Shown here in pieces: positions 28,539-40,656 of a stretch of DNA of 64,000 nucleotides (the first letter of the stretch is position 1; the number at the start of each line of letters is the position of its first letter). Made by a program: the position numbers and the translations under genes. The notes beneath the pieces were generated by a model. That model searched no databases. It worked only from the letters and a program-made list of their open reading frames with translations, and was not told where the DNA came from. This DNA comes from Chrysomallon squamiferum. Lineage: Eukaryota > Mollusca > Gastropoda > Neomphalida > Peltospiridae. The stretch is from positions 13,490,759-13,554,758 of the forward strand of contig CM022678.1 in assembly GCA_012295275.1 (NCBI GenBank), read 5' to 3'.

Positions 28539-28860
28539 AGGTACCGGACCAATTATCCAGACTCCTTGGGGCCTCAAGCATTCCGGATTTCTGGATTTTC
28601 CAGTTTTCTGGTACCAAGGCATCTAAACACATAAACATTTGAAAATTAAAAAAATAAAGAAAATTGACGATACACAACTGTGGCGACTCGACATGTAAAA
28701 CAACATGGCGAGTGAATGAACGCCACGAGGCTTAAAAGAGTAGTTCTGGTCTGGCGAGGACAACAACAGCGCGCGCGAACTATGAAAATAGCGTCGGGAA
28801 AAAACTTCAGGTTTTTCTGGTCTCTCCGGGTTTCAGGACGCCGGGTAATTGGTAACAAAT
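28539..28860. mobile_element. Possible small inverted-repeat element (MITE-like)
   Basis: The left end reads ccaattatccagactcc. The complement of the right end reads ccaattacccggcgtcc, so the ends are imperfect inverted repeats about 300 bases apart. The interior is richer in G+C and CpG than its surroundings and repeats ttctgga and ttttccag phrases. No transposase and no clear target-site duplication were found. Confidence 0.35.
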
Positions 28861-31740
28861 TTATCTTTCCGTATGTTTTATTTTTGTCGCAGATGTTTTA
28901 CCCCCATGGAGTAGTTTTAAAAGAGCTGGTACTTAGTAGTTAAAAGGAAGAAGGAAAAAGCCAACACGAGAGCTCAGTCAGGCGGGGACTTATGTTTTTG
29001 AATGTTATTGTCTTTACGGAAGAATATGGCAACCATTATGTGTTCTTACTTTGATAGAGTATAATGTGCAATTAACTTGTGACACTAACAATTAATATAC
29101 ATACATTTTTATTTGTTTAATCTGTCGTATTACCTTACTCGTATCATTAATCAAAGGTATTTTAAATCGTATGTTTTATCGATTGTATAATGTATTCACT
29201 TTTGTACCATAATTAAATGATCAACTTGCACCTTAACTTGTGTTGTGTTTATTTTTCTAATGGATGGATAGAATTATTGATTTATATAGATTGCTGTCGA
29301 TTCCTTGTCAAAAGCACTTTTTTAACCTAAAACATGAAAAAATGTTTTAAGGCGTGGGCCCCGTGACATTTATCTCTGTATATATTTTACACTTTGTGTC
29401 AAAATAACAACTCTACACATTATACATATACAGTCGAGTATGCAGTAACAAACACTGTAACGAATTACGAACGGTTTTCTGTAAAAAAATGAAAAAAAAA
29501 ATGCAAAGAACGCTGTTAAGGGCAGATAATGTTATTTTTGGACTATTAGTGTCTTTTTAAAAACAGTAATTAATATTATTATTTTATTACAAGTAGTAAT
29601 GATATTTTTTATTACAGCGATTTAAACGTATACGTATTATTATTATTATTATTATTTACAATATTTCAGGATCTGAGACCGAATACCCCTACTTATATGA
29701 ATTACAAACGAACACTATAAAACATGAAATAGATTTGTTATCCCCCTTGTACAATACATCGTTTAACCTATAAACATTACAATAAAATAATAAAAACATA
29801 TTTAATAATAATAAATAAATAAATAAAATAATAAATTAATTTAAAAAAAAAGTTAGATAGATAGACAGACTGATTGACTAATATTTAGATAGATATATAG
29901 ACATAGATATATAGAAAGACAGATACTGTATGCTAATCAGCTGCGAAAAATTATTATGATTTGTTACTCGCCCAACATACCCACATGTCATTTTGATATC
30001 ATATCCTGCATAAGCATGTACTATATCAAAAATATGAAAAAGAAATCAAAAACAAAAACAAAAATGTTTTAAGACAAGATTATATTATGACAATGTTAAC
30101 AACATATAAAATAATGTAAACAAATACAATTTACACCAAAAAATAATAAAAGAAACTTGAATACATAAAACAGTTATTTACATTTATTGAAACGTAAAAG
30201 CATAATTAGAGAGAGAGAGAGAGTACACCACAACTTAATTCTCCATTTTGCTAGAACCTAATTTACCCACAAACCATAGCGGCCAGCCATGCTCGTAGAA
30301 ACAGAAAAGACAATTAGACAATATTGTGGATCATTAATACTTGATATGTATTCACAGTGAGCATAAAATTTGAATGCATCATTAACGGTGTATAAAATTC
30401 ATATTTGAATAATTAGTTAATACTGACGTTTCTGGCGTGACTCGAAGTAGTGTCACACCAAATACACAACTAAACTGTTTCCTTGACTAATCATCCGGAT
30501 TATCATCATTTTAAATAATGAAAATAAAATTTTATTTTTAAAAATGCCTTAATAAAAATATTAACTTTTTATCTATGTTAGTGAGCAACAAAGACACACT
30601 GTTATCCTCTATATCGTTCAGTCTTGCACGTTAGTACGATTTGCTATTTTTAGTTACAGGTTCTTTTTATGGGATATTGCATAAAAATTCAGTTATAAGA
30701 AAATGTCGTTTCACTAGAACCTGGTTCCACGATGAAAAATAGAATACAAAGAAAAACAACAGAAGAAAAGAAAGAAAGTTCACCAGTTTCCGTTTAATAC
30801 TGTACAGTTTCCATTCGCATTTCTCGTTTTCTTAATTTTGTTCTGTGCATTACTGCTCCCAGTTTGACACTCTTGCCGAAAATAGAGTTGTCGTTCTTTA
30901 TGACACTTCCTGTAGTTATAAAAAAGCTAAATAAAATTTATAAAAATAAAACAACAGCACACAAGGTCAGGTCTTCGCCAAAATTTCACACAATGGCATG
31001 TTTAGTAATAGGATTTCACCAGAAATCTTCGCTGAGTGTTTCATATCCTTAGAAATACTTTCAAAAGAAGAAGAAAATAAATAAGTATCTAAATAAATAA
31101 TATGAAGATAAAGGAAATAACATAAAAATGGATTTACCATCGCATTACAGTTTGAAACAAATAAGATTTTCTTATTTTGTTATGGTGAAACTGTGATGAA
31201 CTGAAGCAATAAAATATATGTACATCCTTAAATATAAACATAAAATTTAAAACACCCATGCATAGATATTTGTGATGTGTTTTGTTTATGGCGTTAAACT
31301 TAAAAATTCATCTTATAATACTTTTAAAATCATTTCGCCACTTAAGTGATATCGATCACAGTATTTTATCAACATTCTTGCTTAAACACATAAATGTATG
31401 ATGATGATTAATACTGTCAAGAACAATATACCTATTTATATATAAAAATATTTTGTTTTGGTTTAATCTGCAGAATGTAGGTATTGTTTCTATTCTTTTA
31501 CTGCGAATAAAACAGTCCAAGCAGATTTGCTTTTACTTAAGCAAAAATAATATATACAAAATAAATAACAAAAAGAAAAGAAAAATTAAAATAATAATTA
31601 TAAAAATAAAAGAAGAAAATAATTATTAAGAAAAAAATAGAATATTTAAAACAATAATTATTAAAAATAAACCATAAACGGCGAATTTGCACAAAATTAA
31701 AAAACTGTTATTAACAAATCATCCTAATTTATTTTCGTTG
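28861..31740. other. Non-coding stretch between the inverted-repeat element and the acetyltransferase gene
   Basis: AT-rich; short (ATT)n at 29635-29655, (AGAT)n at 29855-29910 and (GA)n at 30210-30224. No splice-bounded exon was recognised. The left part of the acetyltransferase 3' UTR must lie just below 31741. Confidence 0.5.
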
Positions 31741-32301
31741 TCATGTTCTTAAATCTTTGTAATATATGTATGAGCTAATAATTGTACCATCAGGCATACA
31801 TCCACCCATGGGTAACACCCCAACTCGTTCAAAACCTGCGAATCGTTCCATTATTTTCAGCATGCCAATATTGTTTGCAAACATATCTACATACATTCCT
31901 ATAAAACCAAGTTGTTTTGAATATTTTATACACAAACTGAAACACAAGTAGCCTATTCCACTTTTGCGGTGGGATTTGGCTACAATTATATAGGGATCCA
32001 CAACTTTAGTCCCACGAAAGTATTTGCTTTGAACTAGAATAAAACCAGCCACCATTTCACCGGTGTCTTTTCGCATAACCGAGAAAGCATATCCTTTTTT
32101 GATTTCGTATCGAAAATCTTCCTCCGACGGAAATTCATCGAAGCCGAAACCGTCAGTGTTTTTAGACGCTTCAGCGATCATACGAAACATCTGCGTCATT
32201 TGGTCCGCGGACATGACGTCAATTATGAATGCTCTGCCATCCGATAGTGACTCGGTAACAGGAAGTGGAATTACTAGCTGGTTGGTACTATGTCTTTTCA
32301 T
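31741..32301 (-). CDS. Single-exon GNAT-family N-acetyltransferase
   Basis: The 186-residue frame contains one GNAT fold. Strand beta4 with motif A runs DPYIIVAKSHRKSGIGYLC (about residues 102-120) and carries the acetyl-CoA pyrophosphate-binding R-x-x-G-x-G signature (RKSGIG). The following helix and the MYVDMFANNIGMLKIMERF segment (about 136-154) fit motif B, where proteins of this family have an Asn that often helps bind CoA. GNATs move an acetyl group from acetyl-CoA to an amine; the substrate here cannot be told. No signal peptide or membrane segment is seen, so it is probably cytosolic or nuclear. The ATG at 32301 is the first Met after an in-frame stop upstream. A possible acceptor (accttcag) about 27 bases upstream suggests a 5' UTR intron. 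The coding sequence has no introns, unlike its neighbours. Confidence 0.8.
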   Translation of the reverse strand: MKRHSTNQLVIPLPVTESLSDGRAFIIDVMSADQMTQMFRMIAEASKNTDGFGFDEFPSEEDFRYEIKKGYAFSVMRKDTGEMVAGFILVQSKYFRGTKVVDPYIIVAKSHRKSGIGYLCFSLCIKYSKQLGFIGMYVDMFANNIGMLKIMERFAGFERVGVLPMGGCMPDGTIISSYIYYKDLRT

Positions 32302-32764
32302 ACCTCTTCTTGGACTCAGGAAGAGAACTGAAGGTAAGGGTAGATAAGCAGAATAAAAATAAATATGTATATTTATTGAATTTTAATAGACCCTTAACCG
32401 CCTGATATCTGAATTGAACCATATCATAAAAAAAAAAAAATAATAATAATAATAATTAAAAATAAAATCAAAAATCAAAAATCAATAAATGCAAAATCAA
32501 TAAATAAATAATTATAAATTAATGAATTAATTAAAATTATACAGAATAAAATAAAACAATAATAGCTTCCACATTGTAAACTTATTTATCAGAATCAATT
32601 ATTCTGAAACATATTAATCTAATTATTCTGCTCTCTGCGACATACTTCAGCTGCATAGTAAAAACTTATATTTAAATAACATGCCAAGCAAAAGACAAAG
32701 ACAGAAATGGACAAAGATGAGATTATTTATAATATAATATTATTATTTGTTTCTTTCTACATTA

Positions 32765-32820
<56 letters not shown>

Positions 32821-35289
32821 AACCAATCCGTCAGCAACAAAACAGATAATTTCAAAATAATTAATATATGGAGATACGTCTTTAAAAGCGTGGCATATAT
32901 GATTACAGCTATCGATAATTAATATTATTTAAAGGAAGAGATGTGCGTACATTGTTATTATTACAGTGATATATTAATTAACAATATTTGACAAGTTAAG
33001 TTAATGGGGACAAAAGAGCGATATTCTCACCGAGATCCCCACCCCACGTTGTATTTATATCATAATAATGAAGTAGCGCACTGTAAGTAAATGAAAGCAG
33101 GAAAAACAAAAGTAAATTTTAAGAGTAACCCTTGACCCTTGTTCCGACGGTTTTTGGGTCAGGCATCATTACAAAACAAACCTTAACAGCTGTGACTTTG
33201 CTTTAGGTTGCTGTACACAGATATATTTAAATGAAGCCCCAGCAAGATAACGTGACCCATACACGAACGCCAACAACAATTTTTAATTACTGCTTATTAA
33301 AGAAGTAAAAATAAAGGAGATGCTTTATCGCTTTTGGAGGATAAAACTGATGAAAGAAGGAAGGAAGGTTCTTGATCTACTGTTGAGTGAAAAGATATTT
33401 TGTTTGACTTACGACATGAGTCCAGACACGATGAACTGGCACCAATCGTGATTGTTTATGTTTTCCAGAACTGACAATTAAACGAGTAGTTTACATCTCG
33501 GTGACACACGCTAAAAACACTGCCGTCAAGCACTATCCCTTGCCTATCGATTTTCATTCTATTTATAGATATTAGGTGTTTTCTTGCATGCACTCTCCGT
33601 TTGGAGGTTTGTGCCAGCTAGATTAAGTAACAGGCATTAGCTCATAATAATAATTGATCGGACAGTGTTCTTAAGATAATCTTTTTTAGCTTTATTTTTT
33701 TGTTATTTGCTGTTCTGCGTATTCCTTTGTTTTTGTTTTTTTTAAAATATTATTTCTTTATTATTTGTAAACGATTGCATCATTTGAACAATATCTCTTG
33801 ACCACCGGAAATAAAATGAAAAGATTTTAATGTCCGGTTTAAGTATGTCTAAAATGAAGTAAAAATACTGAAATAAATATTAATGAAAAAATGTTTAAAA
33901 AATAACAACAAAAACAACAACAATATGTAATTGTTAGAGGGATTTTGTTTGTTTATTTTTAGCTATGCGATGTCTTCCACATCACGATAAACGTTATTTG
34001 AAAGGAATTAATGAATACATGTACTAATTGAGAACTAATATTTAATTATGAATATATCCAAAAATGCTGTTTTCTGTTATAGATCCAAAACGACTTGTTA
34101 TTAATCTTACAAAATGACTTCAAAGCACATTTTGTTATTAATCTTTATTAATTTCGATTTTTAAATATAAACTTTTACTGTTTTTCATCTCCTAAATAGC
34201 GAGTAATGTCAAAGATTTTAAATATTATCCTCTATGAAACGATGCCTATAAACATGGAAAGATGGTATTAAAAGAATATATATACCACGCTAATTAAAAT
34301 CATATTTGACAATATGGCGGTAATTAATAATAATAATAATAATAATATTTATTATGAATAATTATAATAAATAAATAAGTAAAGATAGTTTAAAAAGAAA
34401 GAGAAGTACCCTATACAATTCAACAATATTCTGTTTCTGTATTTATGAAAATGAGATTTATGTAAAAAGGTGTAAACCACGGATATGTGTGGTAAGTGAA
34501 GACCATAATGCATACGTAATAAAGAAGGTTGTGATTATATTCTAAATAACCTACAGTTTACGCTCATGATAATGTGAAGGGATTATTACAAAATTAAATA
34601 ATAATAAATAATAAATCAATAGTTACCTGTATAATAAAAATTAGAAACATTAGTCCTTTGAAAAATGAACGAGTACGTGACGTCATCACCTTTGTATATT
34701 ATTAATAATACTTTCTGACGTCACTGTAAAGTACTTATGAATATTAAACGTTTTACCGTGCATAGTATTTCGTATAACTGTATCTGTTGACATGCTTCAG
34801 AGATGGTCTATAAACATATGACTCTTTATATTATTTTTCTGCTTCCTGAAGGTGTTCTTTTTATAATCCCGATATCATAATATTAGAATGAAGAAATAAA
34901 TTATTCTAAGAAAAATAATTTCACATCCATCATCGAAAGTTAGAAAAATGTCTTTATTTCTTTCTTTCTTCTTCTTCTTCTTATTATTATTGAAATAAAT
35001 TTTACACTAAGTTAAAGGATATCTCTACAACGCAGAGTATTTCGAAATTTCAAATCAGATTTTATATTCTAGCTTATTCTACGGTAATATTTACAAAATG
35101 TGGCATCCCGCACGCAGTTACCAGAGGTTAAACATTCACCATATTTAAAATATGCCTTGTATTCATTTACTATTTTTTAATTATAATTAATAAGTAGTAG
35201 TAGCTGTAGTAGTAGTAGTAGTAGTAGGCCTAATAATAATGATGAATAAAACCAATTTTTAATTTTTTTTTATCAAACAGTAGTAGCAG

Positions 35290-35329
<40 letters not shown>

Positions 35330-36184
35330 CTACGACAACGTTATGCATATATGTATTTTCTTTTATTGTACCTTGAAACTTCAACTGATTTGTAAGGATG
35401 TAAACTGAATAAACCGTTTCATTCACTTAAATAAATAACCGTTCATCATAAAATTTACATATCTGAAAGCAGCAAATCATTTATTTATATGAGTTTTTGA
35501 ACAAGTCCGAGATTTCGTTTTTGGATCCACTATCTGTGACATACCTACTATCTCGTGACCGCTGATAAAAACGCCTACTATTCACCTTGTTAGACCTAAG
35601 TAGTTGATCGATAATATAGGTGAGTTTTCTTTTCTTTTTATTTATTAAAAATATAAATTATATAAATACATTGTATAAGTGTCTACATTATCTAATAACG
35701 CTAAATGAATAAGATGTGCTAAACAAATATTTTATGAAAGCGTAAATTCTACTTCCGGGTTTGTTTTTGTTTTTACATCTTTACTTCCTGGTTCGCAGGT
35801 CAACTAAAATTATTATGTTGTACCAATTTGAAATAATAATTATCTCTTGTAGGCAGTCTGTGTAGGTATTATTAACTTTGGAAGCTCACTAGTATGTGAC
35901 TCCGGAAGATTAGACGTAAAATCATAATAAATAATAATAACAACAGTTAACATCAGCAAAATCAGAAGGATCGTATAGCATAAATGACTTACGGAGGGTG
36001 GGTATATAAAAAATAAATAAAGTAAGAATATATACCTCTGATACATTCAAGATAATCTCAGGAAATAAATAAATAAATAAATAATTAATTAACAAAACAA
36101 AATTATTTAACGACATAATTTAAGATGCATTCTTTTTTTCTTATTTATACTATAGATTAACTGCAAAAAAGACAAAAAAAAATA

Positions 36185-36215
<31 letters not shown>

Positions 36216-36410
36216 TAAAGGTAGTTAGTACAAGTAATAAAAAATAAAAATAAAGAAAGAACTAAATAATTTTGGAATAATAATTATTAATATATTTATT
36301 TTATATAAAGTAGAAAACAATGTTAATAATAATTTTAATTTTAAATTCTTCTTCTTATTGTTATTATTATTACTGTCATCATTTCTACTTTTTTTTTCTT
36401 TTTTTTTAAG
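32302..36410. other. Intergenic region between divergent acetyltransferase and DENND3 genes
   Basis: No supported coding exon was seen. It holds (TTA)n at 32764-32820, (TAA)n at 34326-34349, (GTA)n at 35200-35226, (GT)n at 35293-35328, and two perfect TGACGTCA sites listed separately. The acetyltransferase (minus) and DENND3 (plus) diverge from this 4.1-kb interval, so promoters for both should lie here. Confidence 0.5.
34678..34723. promoter_or_regulatory. Pair of perfect cAMP-response elements
   Basis: TGACGTCA occurs at 34678-34685 and again at 34716-34723, separated by 30 bases of AT-rich sequence. This palindrome is the consensus CREB/ATF site. It lies about 1.7 kb upstream of the DENND3 start and 2.4 kb upstream of the acetyltransferase start. 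Function is inferred from the motif only. Confidence 0.4.
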
Positions 36411-36458
36411 GCAACAAAATATTAATGACTACTGAAGGATGAAAACTATTTCTTAATC
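36411..36458 (+). other. DENND3 5' UTR segment with probable acceptor
   Basis: A long T-rich tract ending in aag at 36408-36410 looks like a splice acceptor 48 bases before the DENND3 ATG. It implies an upstream non-coding exon that I could not locate. Confidence 0.4.
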
Positions 36459-39400
36459 ATGTCATCAAAGCTGACGACAGAAATTTATAATCGTTTTGTG
36501 GATTTGATGCTCATTGTTGGTATTGATGAAACAACTGGTTTAGTCCTGGTTAATGAAGATTCACCAGTATGTCTTACTAAATTTATATTTATTTTTTTCT
36601 CTTTATGTATGATTTATTATTTTATTATAAATGCAATAGATGTGCTATGATATTGTGTGTGTGTGTGTGTGTGTGTGGACATTACTGCGGGCTCTATTCT
36701 GGGTGTTAAGATATGATGACTAGATAAGTTTCTATATTTTCTTGCACAGACTAAAAATTTCAGAGATAACTACTTTTACTTTACTTGTTATTTACATGTG
36801 TAATACTACTGTTATTTAAGAATAATTTTGTTCTGATGTGTACAACGAAATCAAAACACATGATGTGTGACACCACTGGGCACATTAATATTCTACCTGA
36901 GGGTTATTCCAGAGTGCTGAGTGGAGAAATAAAATAATTAATTTTTATTTATTTATTTATTTATTGCAGGAGAAAAGAAATAACTGGTTGCTACCTTAAG
37001 ATACCAGCTTTATCTTTCTGATATCTTAATATAGATATATATTTATATATATAGATATATGTATATAAAATATATTATGCATTATATTTGATTCTTGTTT
37101 CTGTCGTTCCCTTTTATTCTTCTTCTTGTTACTGTATATCATAAATATGATTTGTGTATGTGATTGTGGTTGTGTGTTTGTTGTGTATGTCAGTATTTTT
37201 ATATAATTTGTGTGTATATGTATGTACGCTTTTGTGTGAGTGTGTGTGTGTGTGTGCGTGTGCTTATTTCACATCTAATAAAACATTAATTTAGATTTAT
37301 TCAACCATATGTTCTTTTCTTTTTTCCCCTTTTCAGGTGTAAATAGAACAGTGATTCCTGTTTTATATTTTTACAGGAAAGTGTTTCTGATCAGACATTA
37401 GACAATTTGGAGAATGCGTTTTACCAGCTTTACAAAGCACCCGTCTTGGCAGCTGTTTCTGCGACCAAAGCCGTGCGCTTCGACCCTGATCTCCTGGAGG
37501 ACCCCACCTACCCCCCTCTTTACACAACCAACCTCGATGGCTCTGGAGAACATGTGCTGCCATCTACATTACAGGAAACAAGACCTCGCTCTCGAAGTTT
37601 TAATTCCAGGTCATTATTTATTCTGTTCTTTCTTTCTTAAAGTTAAATTTTAAACAACTTATATATCCACCACCATCACAACAGTCACCACCACTACTGC
37701 AATACTTTGTTACCACAAATGTTACTTTCAGTTATTTTTTGTCTTTCTCAAAATTAAGTTTTATTTTAGGTTTCATTTGATATATGTTTCTTTTATATGC
37801 TACTACAACTACAACAACAACTACTATTACTATTATTAGTACTAATACTACTACAACAACAACTACTACTACTATTATAACTACTAATAATACTACAACA
37901 ACAACTACTACTGCTGTTATTACTACTAATACTACTACTACTACTACCAGTTCCTCTGCCACTATTAATATATTCACCATGACCTACTATTTCTATTACT
38001 ATTTCTAATCCTTCTATTATTAATATTTGTTATTAGTTCTTTAATAAGTTTTCTATTTATTTATTTGTCAACTACTTTCTTAATTGATTTTGTTACTAAT
38101 TTAGAATTATTTCTTTCCTCACTCTGTGTTTTGCAGGTGTGATGGGAACAGGTGTGTGACTGTGAGTGCGGAGGTGTTGAAACGACACTTGTCAGGAAGT
38201 GACAACGTCTCAGTCCCTGAACCACAGCTGCCATTATCAGTCGAGATGATTCGATCAATCCCATCATTCTGTTTCCCAGGTAACCAGAAACAGTCTAAAA
38301 ATAAAAGTTAAATGAAAATTAGGCTGGAATTATTAGATATATGATTACTGTTACTATAATTTTTATTATTATTATTATTATTATTATAAATTTATTGAAA
38401 TCATAGTTATGTTATTTTTCTTTTTAAAAAATCCATTTTATTTATATAATTGAGATCCTGTTTTGAAAAGTCTAAATTATTTTCATTGTATCTGCATATC
38501 AGTTTATCTTATCATACATCTTAGAAAAAAGAAAGTCAAAAAACATAAAAATGGAAAATACCAGTAATAAATAATAGCAACTGTAGAAAATTAGTATTTA
38601 GCAACAGTGTAATAATAATAGTATACTGACATATAGTAATGATTATAATATTAATAATAAAAACATAAGTAATAGAATAATACAGTAATAGTAATTGTAA
38701 CAGAAGTAGTATTGTTAGTAATAGTAATAATAGGAATAGTAGTAATTAATATTAGTAATCAGCTTAACAAAGAAATAAACAATAAAATTAAAATTGAAAA
38801 ATAACAAAAACAATTAAAAAATAACACTAATACAAACATAAAAATAACAAAGGCAAACAAAAACAAATAACATAAGCTACAAATAATAATTAATAACATA
38901 AAATACATCAGCAACAAATTTAATATATACAAATAATAAAATAATAACAAAAACAAAAAATAAATAATGGTAAAACACAACCAGTGAAAAAAGTAATCAA
39001 GAAAAAAAGCCAATAACAAATTGTAAAATAAACAAAATAAACAACTAACATTACAGACCACGCCATGGTGTACAGACAGAAGCCGGAAGCGAGCGTTCAT
39101 TTTCTTGTGTTTACTGATGACTATGCCAGAAAGACATACGCAACATGCATCACGTTCTACAAACCATACAAAATTAGTAAGGTATACAGTCTGTTTGCAA
39201 TTTCTTCTTTTAGGTAGTATTAAGGACATTTTCCCAAGAGGCCATTTATTGTATTTTTTTTTATTGAAATATGAGGCTCTACAAAATATTTCCTGTATGT
39301 TGCTTGAGATGGAACATATCAGCCAAGCAGTCAGCAAAATTGATCCTACATTGTACCAGCTGCCATGAAAAAAGAATTAATTAATTAATTAAATTATTAT

Positions 39401-40624
39401 TATTATTTTTTTTTTTACTAAATAAACCATGTTGGCAGACCATAATTTTAATTTTATTTATTTAAATTTATTTGGATATCAATAGTAGAGTATTGTAAAT
39501 TTAACATATGTATATATTTTTTTTTTCTAAGCTGAAAATATCCAGCAAAGTCTAACATAAAAAAAATATAATAATAAACATATAGTTTAATTTGTTTGTT
39601 TTTGTAAATAATCATATAATAAAATTTTAATATATGAGTTATAAATTATCTGGTTTTAGTAACATGTTCTCTATTTAGTTTTTGTTTGTTTTAGGATTCC
39701 AAGACAAATTTGATTGAAATGAGTCTTGATTTGAAGAATTTCAAACCAGGACAAAATGAAATCCAAGCATTCTGTCCCCAGTGCTGTGTTCTTATATCAA
39801 AATATCCTTATTTTTATGCAATGAGGGAATGTTTGTCATAGTGAGTCATAGTTATTAAGTTTTTAAAGTTATAATCAAAAATAATAATAATAATAATAAT
39901 AATTACTTTCACATTACTCTTTGTAACAGATTATATATATTTTTAATATTAAATAAATTACAGATTATCTTGTTAAAATAGAAATAATACTAGTGATATT
40001 ATGAAAATAAAATAAAATTTCTTTTATTAGAATAATAAATAATAAATAAACAAATGGTTGGCGTCAGCATGAAAGGAGTTAAAAGAACATGTCTGTTGAG
40101 TTATGCATGCAACAAATTTGTTAAAATGATAACCATAAACCTTAAATGGTCTGTCATTAGCAAAAACATTCTTTTGTCTCTTTATTCAGTGATTACTCAA
40201 CTGTCATGTCATTCAATCATTATTCATTCATTCGTCATTCACCATTCCATCCATCATTAATTCATTCATCCATACATTCTTTCATTTATCTTTTCATTCA
40301 TTTATTACATTATAGTATGGTGGAACATATCCAGCAAGACATTCAGGAGATGTTTACATTTGCTAAGGAGTACACCTATTTACTAACAATGGCACCTGTG
40401 CCACCTGCAGGTGTTGTGGCAGTTGTAAGTTCACATACTTACTGATTTTCAAAACTAGTTTCTTTTAACATTAACATTAGTCTGATTCTAATTAAAACTC
40501 CTTCTGTGTTTATAATAATACAACATCAACAACAACAACTACTACTACTACTACTACTACTATCACAATAATTATAGTAGTACTGTTACCACTGCTACTA
40601 CTGCTGCTACTATTACTACTACTG

Positions 40625-40656
<32 letters not shown>

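Noticed and set aside
32214-32221. TGACGTCA in the acetyltransferase coding region (also at 55798-55805 in DENND3 exon 26)
   Set aside because: Both lie inside coding sequence, where codon content explains them; not counted as regulatory sites.
37363-37563. Minus-strand frame opposite DENND3 exon 2
   Set aside because: Antisense shadow of a conserved exon with good splice sites on the plus strand.
38759-39337. 192-codon hydrophobic open frame on the minus strand
   Set aside because: It lies antisense to DENND3 exon 4 and AT-rich intron. Its Leu/Phe/Tyr-rich run comes from AT-rich DNA, with no splice or start support.
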